DNA of 64,000 bases from Roseinatronobacter sp. S2 (GCF_029581395.1 NZ_CP121113.1:2228001-2292000); one strand, 5' to 3'; positions 26,944 through 39,952 are shown, counted from the stretch's first letter. Notes: generated from the letters alone by a model not told the origin. Program-made: numbers and translations.

Positions 26944-28017
26944 TTACGGGCGCGACATACGCGACATGTCAATCTCTACCTGCTGGGACAGGTCATGCAG
27001 GCTGTCATACATGATTTGCAGCATATAGCGCGGGTTATGCACATATCCGCCGGGGTCTTTGGTGACCACCTGATAATTATAGGCCGCTTTCAGCAAACGC
27101 GGCGTCCATGACTGGTAGCGGTTGTCGCGCGTTGCCTGATCAAAGGGCAGCTCGCCCGCGCCATCAGGATCAACAAAGAAATACGGGTGGCGCGACACAT
27201 AGGCGATGGGCGTGCCCGCAACCTGCGCCGCATACGCACGGATAGCCACAAGAAGTTCGCCCTGCAATGCCATGATTTCACTATGAATACCACCGGACCT
27301 GTCACCTGTTCCCGCGAAATCGCGGTGCTGGGTGCGGATGTCGCGAATATCTGTCACCCCCTGATGGCAGGTCAGGCAACCATCGGTTTCAACTGCGGTG
27401 CTGTGCGCGTCATGGCACGCCACACAGGTATCGGCGCCGGGCACATGCATGAAGCGCCCCGCATAATTGCGCCCCGAATACTGATAGCCCGGGCCGGCTT
27501 GCGCACCCAGCATCGTGGCTGCGGACGCCGCATAATGAATATTCACAAAAGCCAGATCATCTGACACCGCATCCGGGTCCAGCCCGTCCACGCGCGCCGC
27601 GATCTGGTCGCCCGATTGCCGGCCCTGATGGCAGACCATGCAGGTGGCTGATGCGCCCAGATCCTGAACCTCCACGCCGGACGGGAATGTCACCGCGTCC
27701 AGCGCATGTGCTTCTGCCGTGTGGCAGGCCACGCAGCCAATGGGCGAATTGATCACACCGGGGCTGTGCACCGCGCCCGCAGGGCTGCCATCCGCACCCA
27801 GAAAGTCCAGAAACCCCGTTTCGGAATGGCACATGGCGCAGGTTTCAGGCACTTCCCCCTGTTCGTTCCAGTAGGTAAACGACGGGGAATGATAATCCCC
27901 ATGCGGCGAATTCAGCCATGCCGCAATCAGCCGCTCCAACCCGACCAGATCATCGGCACGGATTTGCGCTGGCGCGAAAACTGCGATCATCATGATCAAA
28001 ACCGAAATAAGGCGCAT
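26944..28017 (-). CDS. Periplasmic pentahaem c-type cytochrome
   Basis: A 357-residue protein with a Sec signal (MRLISVLIMMIAVFAPAQIRA) and five CXXCH haem sites at residues 60-64, 95-99, 126-130, 198-202 and 214-218. Extra histidines (HGDYHSP, VHSPG, MHVPG, DAHSTAV) could be second axial ligands. The C-terminal third, from about 240, has no haem site. ATG 28017 has a GGGGGA ribosome site. It is transcribed away from a ferric-reductase-like membrane flavoprotein gene 131 bp off. An electron-transfer partnership is likely but inferred; I do not recognise a named family. Confidence 0.88.
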   Translation of the reverse strand: MRLISVLIMMIAVFAPAQIRADDLVGLERLIAAWLNSPHGDYHSPSFTYWNEQGEVPETCAMCHSETGFLDFLGADGSPAGAVHSPGVINSPIGCVACHTAEAHALDAVTFPSGVEVQDLGASATCMVCHQGRQSGDQIAARVDGLDPDAVSDDLAFVNIHYAASAATMLGAQAGPGYQYSGRNYAGRFMHVPGADTCVACHDAHSTAVETDGCLTCHQGVTDIRDIRTQHRDFAGTGDRSGGIHSEIMALQGELLVAIRAYAAQVAGTPIAYVSRHPYFFVDPDGAGELPFDQATRDNRYQSWTPRLLKAAYNYQVVTKDPGGYVHNPRYMLQIMYDSLHDLSQQVEIDMSRMSRP

Positions 28018-28148
28018 CTGGTCCCCCCTTTTTTGCAATCACTATGCTAAGGGTAACATGTAGACCCTCTGCCAAGCTTGATCTGCATCATGGCAGATGT
28101 GATCTTTCACGCGGCAGGTTGGCCGAAAACAGGATCGCATTTCAACCC

Positions 28149-29609
28149 ATGTCGCACGCAAACACCCTTTCCGCCCTTCGCCCGTCAGGCCCCGGCCTTG
28201 CGTTGGTCTATGTGCTGGCCGCCGCCCTGCCGCTGGCGCTTGCGCTGACCCAACGTGTCGCGCCCGCCGCAATGTGGGAATATGCCGCCGCAGCGATGGG
28301 GATGATTGCGCTGTTGGGCATGGCCGTTCAATTCGTGACATCAGGCCGGTTTGAGGGGGTGTCGGGCAAGCTGGGCATCGACAAGATCATGGGGTTTCAC
28401 AAACTGGCCGCGTCATGGGTGGCGCTTGCCGTGGTGCTGCACCCGCTGGCCTATATCTGGCCGACATGGGCGCAAGACCCCGAACTGGGCTGGCTGCGGC
28501 TGCAATTCTACCTGAGCGATCCTGCCTATCTGACCGGTGTGGTGGCATTGGGCGCGCTGGTGGTGCTGATTGCCAGCTCCATCCTGCGCGACCGCCTGCC
28601 TTGGCCCTATGAGGCATGGCGTGGCGTGCATGTTGTGCTGGGGCTGGTGGCGGTGTTTGGCGGGCTGCATCATGCCATCGCTGTCGGGCGTTTCAGCGCG
28701 CAAGGGCCGGTTGCCGTGTTTTGGTGGGCACTTGGCGCGGCGGTGCTTGCGGTCATGGCCATTCTATACGGGTGGCGGTGGGCAAGGCTGCACCGCCAGC
28801 CATGGCGGCTGGCATCCGTGACAAGGCGCGCAGACCGCATGTGGGAATTGGACATACAGCCAGTGGGCGACACACCTGCCCTGCCCTATCACGCGGGCCA
28901 GTTCGTCTGGATGACCGAAGGCACGCGCCGCTTTCCATTGTTTGACCACCCGTTTTCCATTGCCGACAGCCCTGCCCGCCCCGGATTAAGCCTGCTGATC
29001 AAGGAAGCGGGCGATTTCACCAACCAGATCGGTGACTTGCCCGAAGGTGCAAGCATTGGCATTGACGGGCCATATGGCGAATTCAGCCTGCACGCCCATG
29101 ACCCCGAATCCGTGCTGCTGATTGGCGGCGGTGTGGGGATTGCGCCGGTGTTGGGCATTTTGCGCGATATGGTGGCGCGCGGCGACACGCGGCCTGTGCG
29201 ACTGGCCTATGCGGTTGGCGCTGCACCAAATTTCGCCTGTCTGGAGGAGATTCGCGCCGCCACCCGCACGCTGGATCTGCGCCTGTGGCTGACCTGCGAA
29301 GATGGCGCGGAAGCCCCAGATATTCAAGCCGGTCGCCTGACGCAGGACCGGCTGCGCGACATGCTGGACGGGCTTGACCCCGCCCGGACCAAAGCGCTGA
29401 TCTGCGGCCCCGGCCCCATGGTGGTGGCCGTGTCGGACGCGCTGCTTGATCTGGGCCTGCCGATGGCCAATGTGATCTATGAACGTTTTGATTATGCAGC
29501 AGGCGCACGGTCACGGCAGGACCGCGCGCGCACGCGTAATATTCTGGGCATAGGCGGCGTTATTGTGGCCTTGGTTGCGGGGTTTGCCGCACTGGCGGGG
29601 GTGGTTTGA
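28149..29609 (+). CDS. Membrane ferric-reductase-like flavoprotein
   Basis: A 486-residue protein with an N-terminal ferric-reductase-like membrane domain (about 15-225). It has paired haem-ligand-type His in GFHKLAASWVALAVVLHPLAY and GVHVVLGLVAVFGGLHHA. A ferredoxin-reductase domain follows: FAD motif RRFPLFDHPFSIAD, NAD(P) motif GGGVGIAPVLGIL and CGPGPM. An extra helix closes the protein (ILGIGGVIVALVAGFAALAGVV), which is unusual. It would carry electrons from cytoplasmic NAD(P)H across the membrane, plausibly to the divergently encoded pentahaem cytochrome. Confidence 0.88.
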   Translation: MSHANTLSALRPSGPGLALVYVLAAALPLALALTQRVAPAAMWEYAAAAMGMIALLGMAVQFVTSGRFEGVSGKLGIDKIMGFHKLAASWVALAVVLHPLAYIWPTWAQDPELGWLRLQFYLSDPAYLTGVVALGALVVLIASSILRDRLPWPYEAWRGVHVVLGLVAVFGGLHHAIAVGRFSAQGPVAVFWWALGAAVLAVMAILYGWRWARLHRQPWRLASVTRRADRMWELDIQPVGDTPALPYHAGQFVWMTEGTRRFPLFDHPFSIADSPARPGLSLLIKEAGDFTNQIGDLPEGASIGIDGPYGEFSLHAHDPESVLLIGGGVGIAPVLGILRDMVARGDTRPVRLAYAVGAAPNFACLEEIRAATRTLDLRLWLTCEDGAEAPDIQAGRLTQDRLRDMLDGLDPARTKALICGPGPMVVAVSDALLDLGLPMANVIYERFDYAAGARSRQDRARTRNILGIGGVIVALVAGFAALAGVV

Positions 29610-29630
29610 AGCGAAGGTTCAGGGCTATCG

Positions 29631-29709
29631 ACGAAGCCCGCACCAGCGGCGGGCCGGGCACTGCCCGCCGATGGTGCGGCGGCCTACGGCCTTGATTCCG
29701 CACCTTTGC
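29631..29709 (-). repeat. ~200-bp structured repeat, copy with deleted middle
   Basis: Read on the minus strand it has the outer parts of the repeat (GGTGCGGAATCAAGG..., then CCGCACCATCGGCGGGC and CCCGCCGCTGGTGCGGGC), but the central ~100 bases are missing. The two arms still pair: the G-to-A change in the left arm is matched by C-to-T in the right arm. It lies between convergent genes. Confidence 0.75.
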
Positions 29710-29751
29710 GCGTCCCCTTCACCCGGTCCCCCCTGACACAGATCCACCGCG

Positions 29752-30789
29752 CTACCCCTCGAACAACCGCCCCTGGTCGGGGGGCGCGGGCGCGGGCAGG
29801 CCCAGATGTGCCCATGCTTTGGCCGCCAGCATACGCCCGCGCGGCGTGCGCGAAATAAGGCCCTGCTGCAACAAGAACGGCTCGATCACCTCCTCAATGG
29901 CATCGCGCGATTCCGACAATGCGGCGGCAATGGTTTCCACCCCCACCGGCCCGCCGCCATAGTTTTCGGCCAACAGCACCAGATAGCGCCGGTCCGCACC
30001 ATCAAGGCCCAGATGGTCCACCCCCAGCCGTGTCAGCGCATTGTCGGCCAGCGCCTGCGTCAATGTCCCGTCCCCTTCGACCAGCGCGAAATCGACCACC
30101 CGCCGCAACAGCCGCCCCGCAATGCGCGGTGTGCCGCGCGCACGGCGCGCGATTTCGCGCACACCGTCATCATCGGCAGGCACGCCCAACAGGCGCGCGC
30201 CGCGGGCCACGATCTGGCATAACTCTGCCTCGGTATAGAACTGCAACCGTGTGGGAATGCCGAACCGGTCGCGCAGGGGCGTGGTCAGAAGCCCCAGCCG
30301 CGTGGTGGCCCCCACCAGCGTAAAGGGCTGCAATTCAATGCGCACAGTGCGCGCGGCAGGCCCTTCGCCAATCACCAGATCAAGCTGGTAATCTTCCATC
30401 GCGGGATACAGCACTTCTTCCACAGCCGGATTCAGGCGGTGGATTTCGTCAATGAACAACACATCGCGCGCTTCAAGATTGGTCAGGATGGCCGCCAGAT
30501 CGCCCGCCTTGGCCATGACCGGACCAGAGGTCATGCGAAACCCCACCCCCAGTTCGCGCGCCATGATCTGTGCCAATGTCGTCTTGCCCAAACCCGGCGG
30601 GCCATAAAACAGCGTATGATCCATGGCTTCCGCGCGCATACGCGCAGACTGGATGAACACCCGCAGATTGGAGCGCGCTTCCTGCTGGCCGATAAATTCG
30701 TCCAGCCCCTGCGGGCGCAGCGCCTTGTCCAGTTCGGGCGGGTCACCGGCCATATCCGCGCCGCGCAATGTCGGGTCAGGTGTTGTCAT
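29752..30789 (-). CDS. ruvB: Holliday junction branch-migration helicase RuvB
   Basis: A 345-residue AAA+ motor that drives branch migration with RuvA. Walker A is [14 protein letters not shown], Walker [12 protein letters not shown], and the sensor/arginine region is [17 protein letters not shown] winged-helix C-terminus ends [21 protein letters not shown]. It lies 3 bp after ruvA in a ruvC-ruvA-ruvB operon. Confidence 0.98.
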   Translation of the reverse strand: MTTPDPTLRGADMAGDPPELDKALRPQGLDEFIGQQEARSNLRVFIQSARMRAEAMDHTLFYGPPGLGKTTLAQIMARELGVGFRMTSGPVMAKAGDLAAILTNLEARDVLFIDEIHRLNPAVEEVLYPAMEDYQLDLVIGEGPAARTVRIELQPFTLVGATTRLGLLTTPLRDRFGIPTRLQFYTEAELCQIVARGARLLGVPADDDGVREIARRARGTPRIAGRLLRRVVDFALVEGDGTLTQALADNALTRLGVDHLGLDGADRRYLVLLAENYGGGPVGVETIAAALSESRDAIEEVIEPFLLQQGLISRTPRGRMLAAKAWAHLGLPAPAPPDQGRLFEG

Positions 30790-30792
30790 TCG

Positions 30793-31458
30793 TCAGCCTT
30801 TCGGGGCCAGCAGGCGCAGCGCTGCGCGGATCAGGGCGGCGGGGTCTGCATCGGGGGCCACGGCCTGCGCTTCGGCCACGGCGCGCGCGGCATCACTTGG
30901 CCCGTAACCCAGATTGGTCAGCGCGGACATCGCGTCTGCGGTCGCGTTGGGACGCAGTGTGACCGGGGCAGCGGGGGCTGCGGGAACGGGCGCGGGTTCT
31001 GCATCCAGCACAGCGCCCTGTGCACTGGCTGGCGCGGTTTCCATCACGGCCATCAATGCGGGCGCCTTGTCCTTCAGTTCATTGGCGATGCGCAGCGCCA
31101 GTTTCGGCCCCACACCGGGGGCTTTGCGCAGGGCGCTGCTGTCGCCCAATGCAATGGCCCGCGCCACGCCTTCCGGTCCCAGTGCGCCCAGTATCGCCAG
31201 CGACGCCTTCGCCCCCACCCCTTGCACCGAGGTCAGCACGCGGTGCCATTCCTTTTCCAGCAATGTGGGAAACCCGTAAAGTTGCAGCAGATCCTCACGC
31301 ACCACCAGATCGGTGTAAAGTGCCGCCACTTCGCCCCGCCCCGGCAACCCCATCAATGTGCGGTCCGATACATATACGATATAGCCCACACCGCGCACAT
31401 CCAGCAGCACATGATCCTGCCCGCGCATGTCGATCACACCCGTCAGCTTGCCGATCAT
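30793..31458 (-). CDS. ruvA: Holliday junction-binding protein RuvA
   Basis: A 221-residue protein that grips the four-way junction and loads RuvB. The OB-fold start is [26 protein letters not shown]. The two helix-hairpin-helix motifs include [13 protein letters not shown] and [13 protein letters not shown] flexible Ala/Pro-rich linker (about 145-172) leads to the RuvB-binding domain ([19 protein letters not shown]). ATG 31458 overlaps the ruvC stop (ATGA). Confidence 0.97.
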   Translation of the reverse strand: MIGKLTGVIDMRGQDHVLLDVRGVGYIVYVSDRTLMGLPGRGEVAALYTDLVVREDLLQLYGFPTLLEKEWHRVLTSVQGVGAKASLAILGALGPEGVARAIALGDSSALRKAPGVGPKLALRIANELKDKAPALMAVMETAPASAQGAVLDAEPAPVPAAPAAPVTLRPNATADAMSALTNLGYGPSDAARAVAEAQAVAPDADPAALIRAALRLLAPKG

Positions 31459-31961
31459 CGCGCGCCGCCCCCCGCTATCGCAAGTTGACGCGCCGACTGG
31501 CAATGAAAAGCATGACAAATGGCGATAGCCAGCGCATCGGCCGCGTCCGGCCCTTCAATCTCGACGCCGGGCAGTTGCATGCGCACCATATGATCCACCT
31601 GTTCCTTCGCGGCCTTGCCCACACCGACCACGGCCTTCTTGACCGCGTTGGGGGCATATTCGCCCACCACCAGCCCCGCTTGCGCAGGCACCAGCAACGC
31701 AATACCGCGCGCGCTGCCAAGCTTCAAAGTGGCGACTGCATCCTTGTTCACGAATGTCTGTTCAACGGCGGCAGTGTCGGGGGCAAAGCGGGCCATCACG
31801 TCGGTCAGCCCGATATGCAATTCCAGCAGGCGCGCGGCCAAAGTGGCCTTCGGGTCCGAATGGCAGATGCCGTTTCCCACATGGCGCAGACGCACGCCAT
31901 CCACATCTATGACGCCCCAGCCAAGGTTGCGCAAGCCTGGGTCAATGCCGATCACGCGCAT
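31455..31961 (-). CDS. ruvC: Holliday junction resolvase RuvC
   Basis: A 168-residue endonuclease that cuts Holliday junctions symmetrically. The catalytic acidic residues are visible: Asp7 ([14 protein letters not shown]), the Glu of AVEQTFVNK, and the acidic/His cluster in [15 protein letters not shown]. It heads the ruvCAB operon. ATG 31961 begins at the family start; the frame runs further upstream without a good site. Confidence 0.97.
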   Translation of the reverse strand: MRVIGIDPGLRNLGWGVIDVDGVRLRHVGNGICHSDPKATLAARLLELHIGLTDVMARFAPDTAAVEQTFVNKDAVATLKLGSARGIALLVPAQAGLVVGEYAPNAVKKAVVGVGKAAKEQVDHMVRMQLPGVEIEGPDAADALAIAICHAFHCQSARQLAIAGGGAR

Positions 31962-32108
31962 GGCTGTCTCTCTCCGGGGTGTAAGGGCCTGTCTGTTCAC
32001 CCCATTAGCACGAAGCGCGAACATCTGCCAAGCCTTTCGGCGATACCGCGATCAATTTGCGCCCAGTCATGCATCCAGATCATAGGGGGATTGCGATTTC
32101 CCATAGTT

Positions 32109-32133
32109 GTTATGCCCATGAAAACGGCATAAC
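32109..32133. promoter_or_regulatory. Dyad upstream of the DUF1127 gene
   Basis: A perfect 8-bp inverted repeat, GTTATGCC / GGCATAAC, with a 9-base spacer, about 60 bp before the DUF1127 start and 148 bp before ruvC on the other side. Size and position suit a dimeric regulator's operator. The regulator is unknown. Confidence 0.4.
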
Positions 32134-32191
32134 TCCCAGTAGTCCGCACAAGATGGCGGCAGTTTATGAACATACACCACCGGAGATGACA

Positions 32192-32401
32192 ATGTCCTTC
32201 TACGCCCAAAGCCGCCCGCATGCTGATCGCGTGTTCAGCGGTTTCCAAACCCTGACTTTTGGTGCCTTCTTTGCTGGCCTGCGCAGCTGGAACGATGCCC
32301 GCGTAACCCGCCGCGAGTTGAACGCCCTGACCGACCGCGAATTGCAGGATATCGGCCTGACGCGTGCAGATATCGACCACGTTGCCCTGATGGGACGCTG
32401 A
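32192..32401 (+). CDS. Small DUF1127 protein
   Basis: Sixty-nine residues with the DUF1127 (YjiS-like) signature: SWNDARVTRRELNALTDRELQDIGLTRADIDHVA. Small Arg-rich DUF1127 proteins in alphaproteobacteria have been linked to RNA turnover and phosphate or stress regulation; the role here is not known. ATG 32192 has a GGAG ribosome site 6-7 bases upstream; an ATG two codons earlier overlaps that site. A strong terminator follows. Confidence 0.85.
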   Translation: MSFYAQSRPHADRVFSGFQTLTFGAFFAGLRSWNDARVTRRELNALTDRELQDIGLTRADIDHVALMGR

Positions 32402-32440
32402 TGGGGACCGCGAGATCGCACCATCCCAAGACACGAAAGT

Positions 32441-32471
32441 AAAAGGCCCCGGACATCCTCCGGGGCCTTTT
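32441..32471 (+). terminator. Terminator of the DUF1127 gene
   Basis: A perfect 13-bp stem AAAAGGCCCCGGA / TCCGGGGCCTTTT with a 5-base loop, ending in TTTT. Confidence 0.9.
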
Positions 32472-32541
32472 GCATTTCATCGGTATGGCGCTGTCATATT
32501 CCGGCCTGCGCGTATGGGGTGACGCCACAAGGGCTGGTCGT

Positions 32542-32740
32542 TTACCGGCCTGCAAGCCGACATCCGAAGGCGCGGAATCAAGGGCACAGCCCGCCGCGCC
32601 ATCGGCGGGCCGTCCCGCGGCCTGCCGATGACCTGATGGCAGTGAACTTCTTTGAGGTCAGGAGTATGCAGCCTGCATAAAATGCATGCCTTGAACGCCG
32701 GATCGGCAGTCCCCGGCCCGCCGATGGCGCGGGTTTTGTC
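32542..32740 (+). repeat. ~200-bp structured repeat, copy A
   Basis: A full copy. Its arms pair perfectly: CCGCGCCATCGGCGGGCC (32594-32611) with 32715-32732, and CTGCCGAT (32622-32629) with ATCGGCAG (32702-32709). A central TATGCAG-C-CTGCATA palindrome lies in the ~72-base loop. The edge GGCCTG...GGCGCGGAATCAAGG matches the other copies. It lies between the DUF1127 terminator and the pnp terminator. Confidence 0.85.
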
Positions 32741-32783
32741 CATATCCCCCCACATCTGAAGATGCACCACCCACAAACAAAAT

Positions 32784-32819
32784 CGGGGACGCACCGACCC
32801 AAAGGCCGACACGTCCCCG
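32784..32819 (-). terminator. Hairpin after pnp
   Basis: CGGGGACG / CGTCCCCG, an 8-bp stem with a 20-base loop, 35 bp beyond the pnp stop. On the minus strand it is followed by ATTTTGTTTGT, so it can act as the pnp terminator. Confidence 0.65.
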
Positions 32820-32853
32820 TCGCCAGTGCGAAAGGGAAAGAGGGCGCGCGCCC

Positions 32854-34986
32854 TCAGTCCTCGGTTTTTTCCGCTGCAAGCTCTTCGCCGGTGGTCTGAT
32901 CAACCATTTTCATGGCCAGACGCACCTTGCCGCGATCATCAAAGCCCAACAGCTTGACCTTCACTTCCTGACCTTCCTTCAACACGTCTGAAGGGTGGTT
33001 CAGGCGGCGGTTTTCGATCTGGCTGACATGCACCAGACCATCGCGCTTGCCAAAGAAGTTCACGAACGCGCCGAAATCCACCAGTTTGACAACCTTGCCG
33101 GTGTAAATCTTGCCGACTTCGGGTTCTGCAACGATGGAATAGATCATGTCATACGCCGCCTTGATGGCCGCCTGATCGTTGGACGCAATCTTGATGATAC
33201 CATCATCATTGATGTCGACCTTCGCGCCCGATGTTTCCACGATTTCGCGGATCACCTTGCCGCCAGACCCGATCACTTCACGGATTTTGTCGGTCGGAAC
33301 CTGCATGGTTTCAATCTTGGGGGCATACTGGCTGAAGCTGTTTGCTTCGGTCAGCGCTTTCGACATTTCGCCCAGGATGTGCATACGCCCGTCCTTGGCT
33401 TGTGCCAGTGCCTGTTCCATGATTTCAAACGTGATACCGGCAACCTTGATATCCATCTGCAAGCTGGTGATGCCTGAATCGGTGCCTGCAACCTTGAAAT
33501 CCATATCGCCAAGGTGATCTTCATCACCCAGAATATCGGTCAGAACAGCAAATTTGCCGTCATCTTCAAGGATCAGCCCCATGGCAACACCGGCAACCGG
33601 TGCTTTCAGCGGCACACCTGCATCCATCATGGCCAGTGACCCGCCACACACGGTCGCCATCGAGCTGGACCCGTTGGATTCCGTGATTTCGGACACGATG
33701 CGGATGGTATAGGGGAAATCGGTGGCCGCAGGCAGAACGGCCTGCAATGCGCGCCATGCCAGTTTGCCATGCCCCACTTCACGCCGGCCAGGAGGGCCGA
33801 AACGCCCCACTTCGCCCACCGAATAGGGGGGGAAGTTGTAATGCAGCAGGAAGCTTGACTTGGACGTGCCGGTCAATGCGTCGATGAACTGCTCGTCATC
33901 GCCGGTGCCCAATGTGGTGACGCACAATGCCTGTGTTTCACCGCGTGTGAACAGCGCAGACCCGTGCGTGCGCGGCAGCAACCCTGTTTCCGAAACGATC
34001 TGGCGCACGGTCTTGGTGTCACGCCCGTCAACGCGCGGCTCGCCATTGATGATTGCGCCACGCAGGATTGACGATTCCAGCTTCTTCAGCGCGGAACCAA
34101 GGTTTTCATCTGCAAGCTGCTCTTCACTAAGTGCGGCCTTGATGGTGTCGCGCGCAGCCGAAATTGCGGCCACACGTTCTTGCTTGTCACGCAAGCCGAA
34201 CGCGGCACGCATCTGCGCCTCGCCCGCCGCTTTGACTGCGGCATACAGGTCGGCATAATCGGGTGCCTGAAAATCAAACGCTTCTTTTGCCGCATCTTCA
34301 GCAAGGTCGATGATCAGATCAAGAACCGGCTGATAGCTTTCATGGGCAAATTTCACGGCCCCCAGCATTTCTGCCTCGGACAGCTCATAAGCTTCGGATT
34401 CAACCATCATCACGGCGTCTTTGGTGCCTGCAACAATCAGGTCAAGGCGCTGTTCGGGGTTCTCGCGCAGCTTTTCCATATCCTGACATTCGGGGTTCAG
34501 AACATATTCGCCGTTTGAGAAGCCAACGCGCGCAGCCGCAATCGGCCCCATGAACGGCACACCCGAAATTGTCAGCGCCGCAGACGCCGCAATCATTGCC
34601 ACGACATCAGGCTCATTGACCAGATCATGTGACAGCACAGTGCAGATGACCAGAACTTCATTCTTGAAGCCATCGACGAAAAGCGGGCGAATGGGTCGGT
34701 CAATCAGCCGCGATGTCAGCGTTTCCTTGTCCGAAGGGCGTGCTTCGCGCTTCAGGAAACCGCCGGGAACCTTGCCGGCCGCGTAATATTTTTCGACATA
34801 ATGCACGGTCAGCGGAAAGAAGTCCTGACCGGGTTTCGCCTGTTTGGCGAAGGTGACATTTGCCATGACACTGGTTTCGCCCAGCGTGGCAATGACCGAC
34901 CCATCTGCCTGACGGGCAATCTTGCCTGTTTCCAGTGTCAGCGTTTCTTCGCCCCACTGGATCGATTTTTTAGAGATATTGAACAT
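32854..34986 (-). CDS. pnp: Polynucleotide phosphorylase
   Basis: A 710-residue 3'-5' phosphorolytic exoribonuclease of the RNA degradosome. Two RNase PH domains cover about 1-230 and 310-540 (with [24 protein letters not shown] and [12 protein letters not shown]...[18 protein letters not shown]). A KH domain ([17 protein letters not shown]) and an S1 domain ([33 protein letters not shown]) follow. The tail after S1 is short and acidic. No rpsO precedes it here, unlike the rpsO-pnp order in many bacteria; upstream is a 514-bp gap and divergent katG. Confidence 0.98.
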   Translation of the reverse strand: MFNISKKSIQWGEETLTLETGKIARQADGSVIATLGETSVMANVTFAKQAKPGQDFFPLTVHYVEKYYAAGKVPGGFLKREARPSDKETLTSRLIDRPIRPLFVDGFKNEVLVICTVLSHDLVNEPDVVAMIAASAALTISGVPFMGPIAAARVGFSNGEYVLNPECQDMEKLRENPEQRLDLIVAGTKDAVMMVESEAYELSEAEMLGAVKFAHESYQPVLDLIIDLAEDAAKEAFDFQAPDYADLYAAVKAAGEAQMRAAFGLRDKQERVAAISAARDTIKAALSEEQLADENLGSALKKLESSILRGAIINGEPRVDGRDTKTVRQIVSETGLLPRTHGSALFTRGETQALCVTTLGTGDDEQFIDALTGTSKSSFLLHYNFPPYSVGEVGRFGPPGRREVGHGKLAWRALQAVLPAATDFPYTIRIVSEITESNGSSSMATVCGGSLAMMDAGVPLKAPVAGVAMGLILEDDGKFAVLTDILGDEDHLGDMDFKVAGTDSGITSLQMDIKVAGITFEIMEQALAQAKDGRMHILGEMSKALTEANSFSQYAPKIETMQVPTDKIREVIGSGGKVIREIVETSGAKVDINDDGIIKIASNDQAAIKAAYDMIYSIVAEPEVGKIYTGKVVKLVDFGAFVNFFGKRDGLVHVSQIENRRLNHPSDVLKEGQEVKVKLLGFDDRGKVRLAMKMVDQTTGEELAAEKTED

Positions 34987-37672
<2,686 letters not shown>

Positions 37673-37715
37673 GCTGAAAAACGGCTGCGCAGCCACACCG
37701 GCCGCCGCCAGCCCT

Positions 37716-37749
37716 GCCCGTGCAGCCATACGCTGCGCGGGCTTTTTTT
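37716..37749 (+). terminator. katG terminator
   Basis: Stem GCCCGTGCAGC / GCTGCGCGGGC (10 of 11 pairs plus one wobble) with a CATAC loop, followed by seven Ts, 41 bp after the katG stop. Confidence 0.9.
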
Positions 37750-37879
37750 ATGCGTCTGGCAGGACTTTGCCCGCGCGCGGGCAGGAACGCGCCGCAAGGA
37801 ACCGCTGACAGGACCACGCGTTGACCTTTGCACGCGCCGCTGTTCGCCTGACGCAATGCGCATTGCAGGATAGCATCAG

Positions 37880-39697
37880 ATGACCATGCCCCAGTTTCTG
37901 ATATTTGGCATATTGGCAGCGACCGTGGCGCTTTTCATGTGGGGCCGGTTGCGGCATGACCTTGTCGCCCTTTGCGCGCTGCTTGCCTGTGTGATCGCAG
38001 GGCTGGTATCTGCGCCGGATGCGTTTGCGGGGTTTGGTCATCCTGCGGTCATCACGGTGGCCTGTATCCTGATCCTTAGCCACGGGTTGCAAAACACCGG
38101 CGGCGTGGACTGGCTGGTGCGCAATGTGCTTCCGCGCGATGCAGGCCGTGCAGCCAGCATGGCCGCGCTGATCGGGCTGGGGGCGGCCATGTCGGGGTTC
38201 ATGAACAATGTGGGCGCGATGGCGCTGCTGATGCCGGTGGCGGTGCACCTGTCTGGCCGGTTGAACATGACGGCAGGCCAGGTGCTGATGCCGCTGGCCT
38301 TTGGCACCATTCTGGGGGGCATGACCACGCTGGTGGGCACGCCGCCAAATCTGATTGTATCAGGCTACAGGGCACAGGCCGGACAGGGCGCATTCGGCAT
38401 GTTTGATTTCGCACCTGTGGGGGTGGCAGTGGCTGTGCTGGGTGTGGCGTTTGTTGCCCTTGTCGGCTGGCGGCTGGTGCCTGCGCGCAAGGCCGCAGGT
38501 GCAGGGCGGTTTGAAACCGACCCCTATGTTTCCGAAGTGCGCGTGCCGGAAAAAAGCAAGGCCGCAGGCATGACGCTGCGCGCTTTTGAAAATGCGATTG
38601 ATGACGGCAGCGCGCAGGTCACGGGCCTGGTGCGCAATGATGTGCGCTTAAACGCCCCCCACCCGCACCGCCACATTCATGCCGGTGACATGCTGGTGCT
38701 GGAAGCGGATGTCGGCACATTGACCAAGGCCCTTGGCGCTTTTGGCATGGTGCTGGAAGAACAAGGCGATGCGGACAGCAAGACGCGCCCCCCACACGAC
38801 GACCCTGCCACGAAAAAGGAAAAGGACGCGACCCGCGATGCCGATATTGTGACGCGCGAAGTGGCGGTATTGCCGGGGTCACATATTGTCGGCAGATCGG
38901 CCAGTAATCTGCACCTGCGCGCCCGCTATGGGCTGAACCTGCTGGCCGTGTCGCGCGGACATACCCCGCAGCAAAAGCGCCTGCGCGATGTGGCGCTGCA
39001 ATCGGGCGATCTGGTGTTGCTGCAAGGTCCGGCCGATGCGATGGCGGGTTTCATCCATGACGCGGGCTGTGTGCCATTGGGGGAACGCGACCTGCGCATT
39101 CCCGACAAGCGCAAGGCGGTCCTTGCAGCGGCCATCCTGCTGGGGGCTGTGGTGCTTGTTACCTTGGGCGTGTTATCGGCCGCCATTGCCTTTATGTCGG
39201 CGGTGGTGGTGTCGATGCTGGTGCGCACCGTGCCACCACGGCAGGTCTATACCGCGATTGACTGGCCGGTGATTGTGCTGCTGGGCGCGCTTATTCCGGT
39301 TGCAGGGGCCATGCAGGTCACAGGTGCGGCAGATGTGCTGGCGGTGTTTCTGGTGCAGACCATTGCGCAGGAAAACGCCGTAGCGTCACTGGCGGTTGTG
39401 CTGGCAATCACGATGTTCCTCTCCGACCTGATGAACAACGCAGCGACTGCGGCGGTTCTTAGCCCCGTTGCGCTGGGTATCGCGGGCGCGCTGGGGGTCA
39501 ATCCCGACAGTTTTCTGATGGCGGTTGCCATCGGGGCATCCTGTGCGTTCCTGACGCCGATAGGACACCAGAACAACACGCTGATCCTTGGCCCCGGCGG
39601 GTTTCGGTTCGGCGATTACTGGCGTCTGGGGCTGCCGCTGGAAGTGCTGGTTGTGGCGGTCAGCATACCGATGCTGCTATGGGTCTGGCCATTATGA
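37880..39697 (+). CDS. SLC13-family permease with RCK (TrkA-C) domains
   Basis: A 605-residue ion-transporter/DASS-type membrane protein. Two inverted membrane halves each carry the clamshell motif: MSGFMNNVGAMALLMPVA with GTPPNLIVSGY in the first, SDLMNNAATAAVLSPVA with PIGHQNNTLILGP in the second. Between them, at about 205-395, are two TrkA-C-like cytoplasmic domains (AQVTGLVRNDVRLNAPHPHRHIHAGDMLVLEA; GSHIVGRSASNLHLRARYGLNLLAV). Such proteins import sulfate, dicarboxylates or other anions with Na+. Substrate unknown. It stands alone before a repeat and the convergent Mnh operon. Confidence 0.88.
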   Translation: MTMPQFLIFGILAATVALFMWGRLRHDLVALCALLACVIAGLVSAPDAFAGFGHPAVITVACILILSHGLQNTGGVDWLVRNVLPRDAGRAASMAALIGLGAAMSGFMNNVGAMALLMPVAVHLSGRLNMTAGQVLMPLAFGTILGGMTTLVGTPPNLIVSGYRAQAGQGAFGMFDFAPVGVAVAVLGVAFVALVGWRLVPARKAAGAGRFETDPYVSEVRVPEKSKAAGMTLRAFENAIDDGSAQVTGLVRNDVRLNAPHPHRHIHAGDMLVLEADVGTLTKALGAFGMVLEEQGDADSKTRPPHDDPATKKEKDATRDADIVTREVAVLPGSHIVGRSASNLHLRARYGLNLLAVSRGHTPQQKRLRDVALQSGDLVLLQGPADAMAGFIHDAGCVPLGERDLRIPDKRKAVLAAAILLGAVVLVTLGVLSAAIAFMSAVVVSMLVRTVPPRQVYTAIDWPVIVLLGALIPVAGAMQVTGAADVLAVFLVQTIAQENAVASLAVVLAITMFLSDLMNNAATAAVLSPVALGIAGALGVNPDSFLMAVAIGASCAFLTPIGHQNNTLILGPGGFRFGDYWRLGLPLEVLVVAVSIPMLLWVWPL

Positions 39698-39748
39698 TCA
39701 GATCAGGTTGAAACGGTGCGTTCGGGGCCGAAGGGCGCGTTCGTGCTT

Positions 39749-39952
39749 GGATAAAGCCCGCGCCAGCGGTGGGCCGGGGACTGCCGATCCGACATTTTGA
39801 GAATGCAGTTTATGCAGGCTGCATATTCCCGCGTTCAATGGCTTGGCGTGTCACTGGCCAAATCGGCAGACCGCGGGACGGCCCACCGATGGCGCGGCGG
39901 GCTGCGCCCTTTGCTGCGCGCCTTGGGAACGCCCACCTGCCCCTTTCAGGCC
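39749..39952 (-). repeat. ~200-bp structured repeat, copy B (inverted)
   Basis: Full copy in the opposite direction to A, C and D. Arms CCGCGCCATCGGTGGGCC and GGCCCACCGCTGGCGCGG pair except for one position; the C-to-T change in the left arm is matched by G-to-A in the right. The central TATGCAG-C-CTGCATA palindrome is intact. It fills the gap between convergent SLC13 permease and mnhG. Open frames in it are not supported as genes. Confidence 0.85.
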
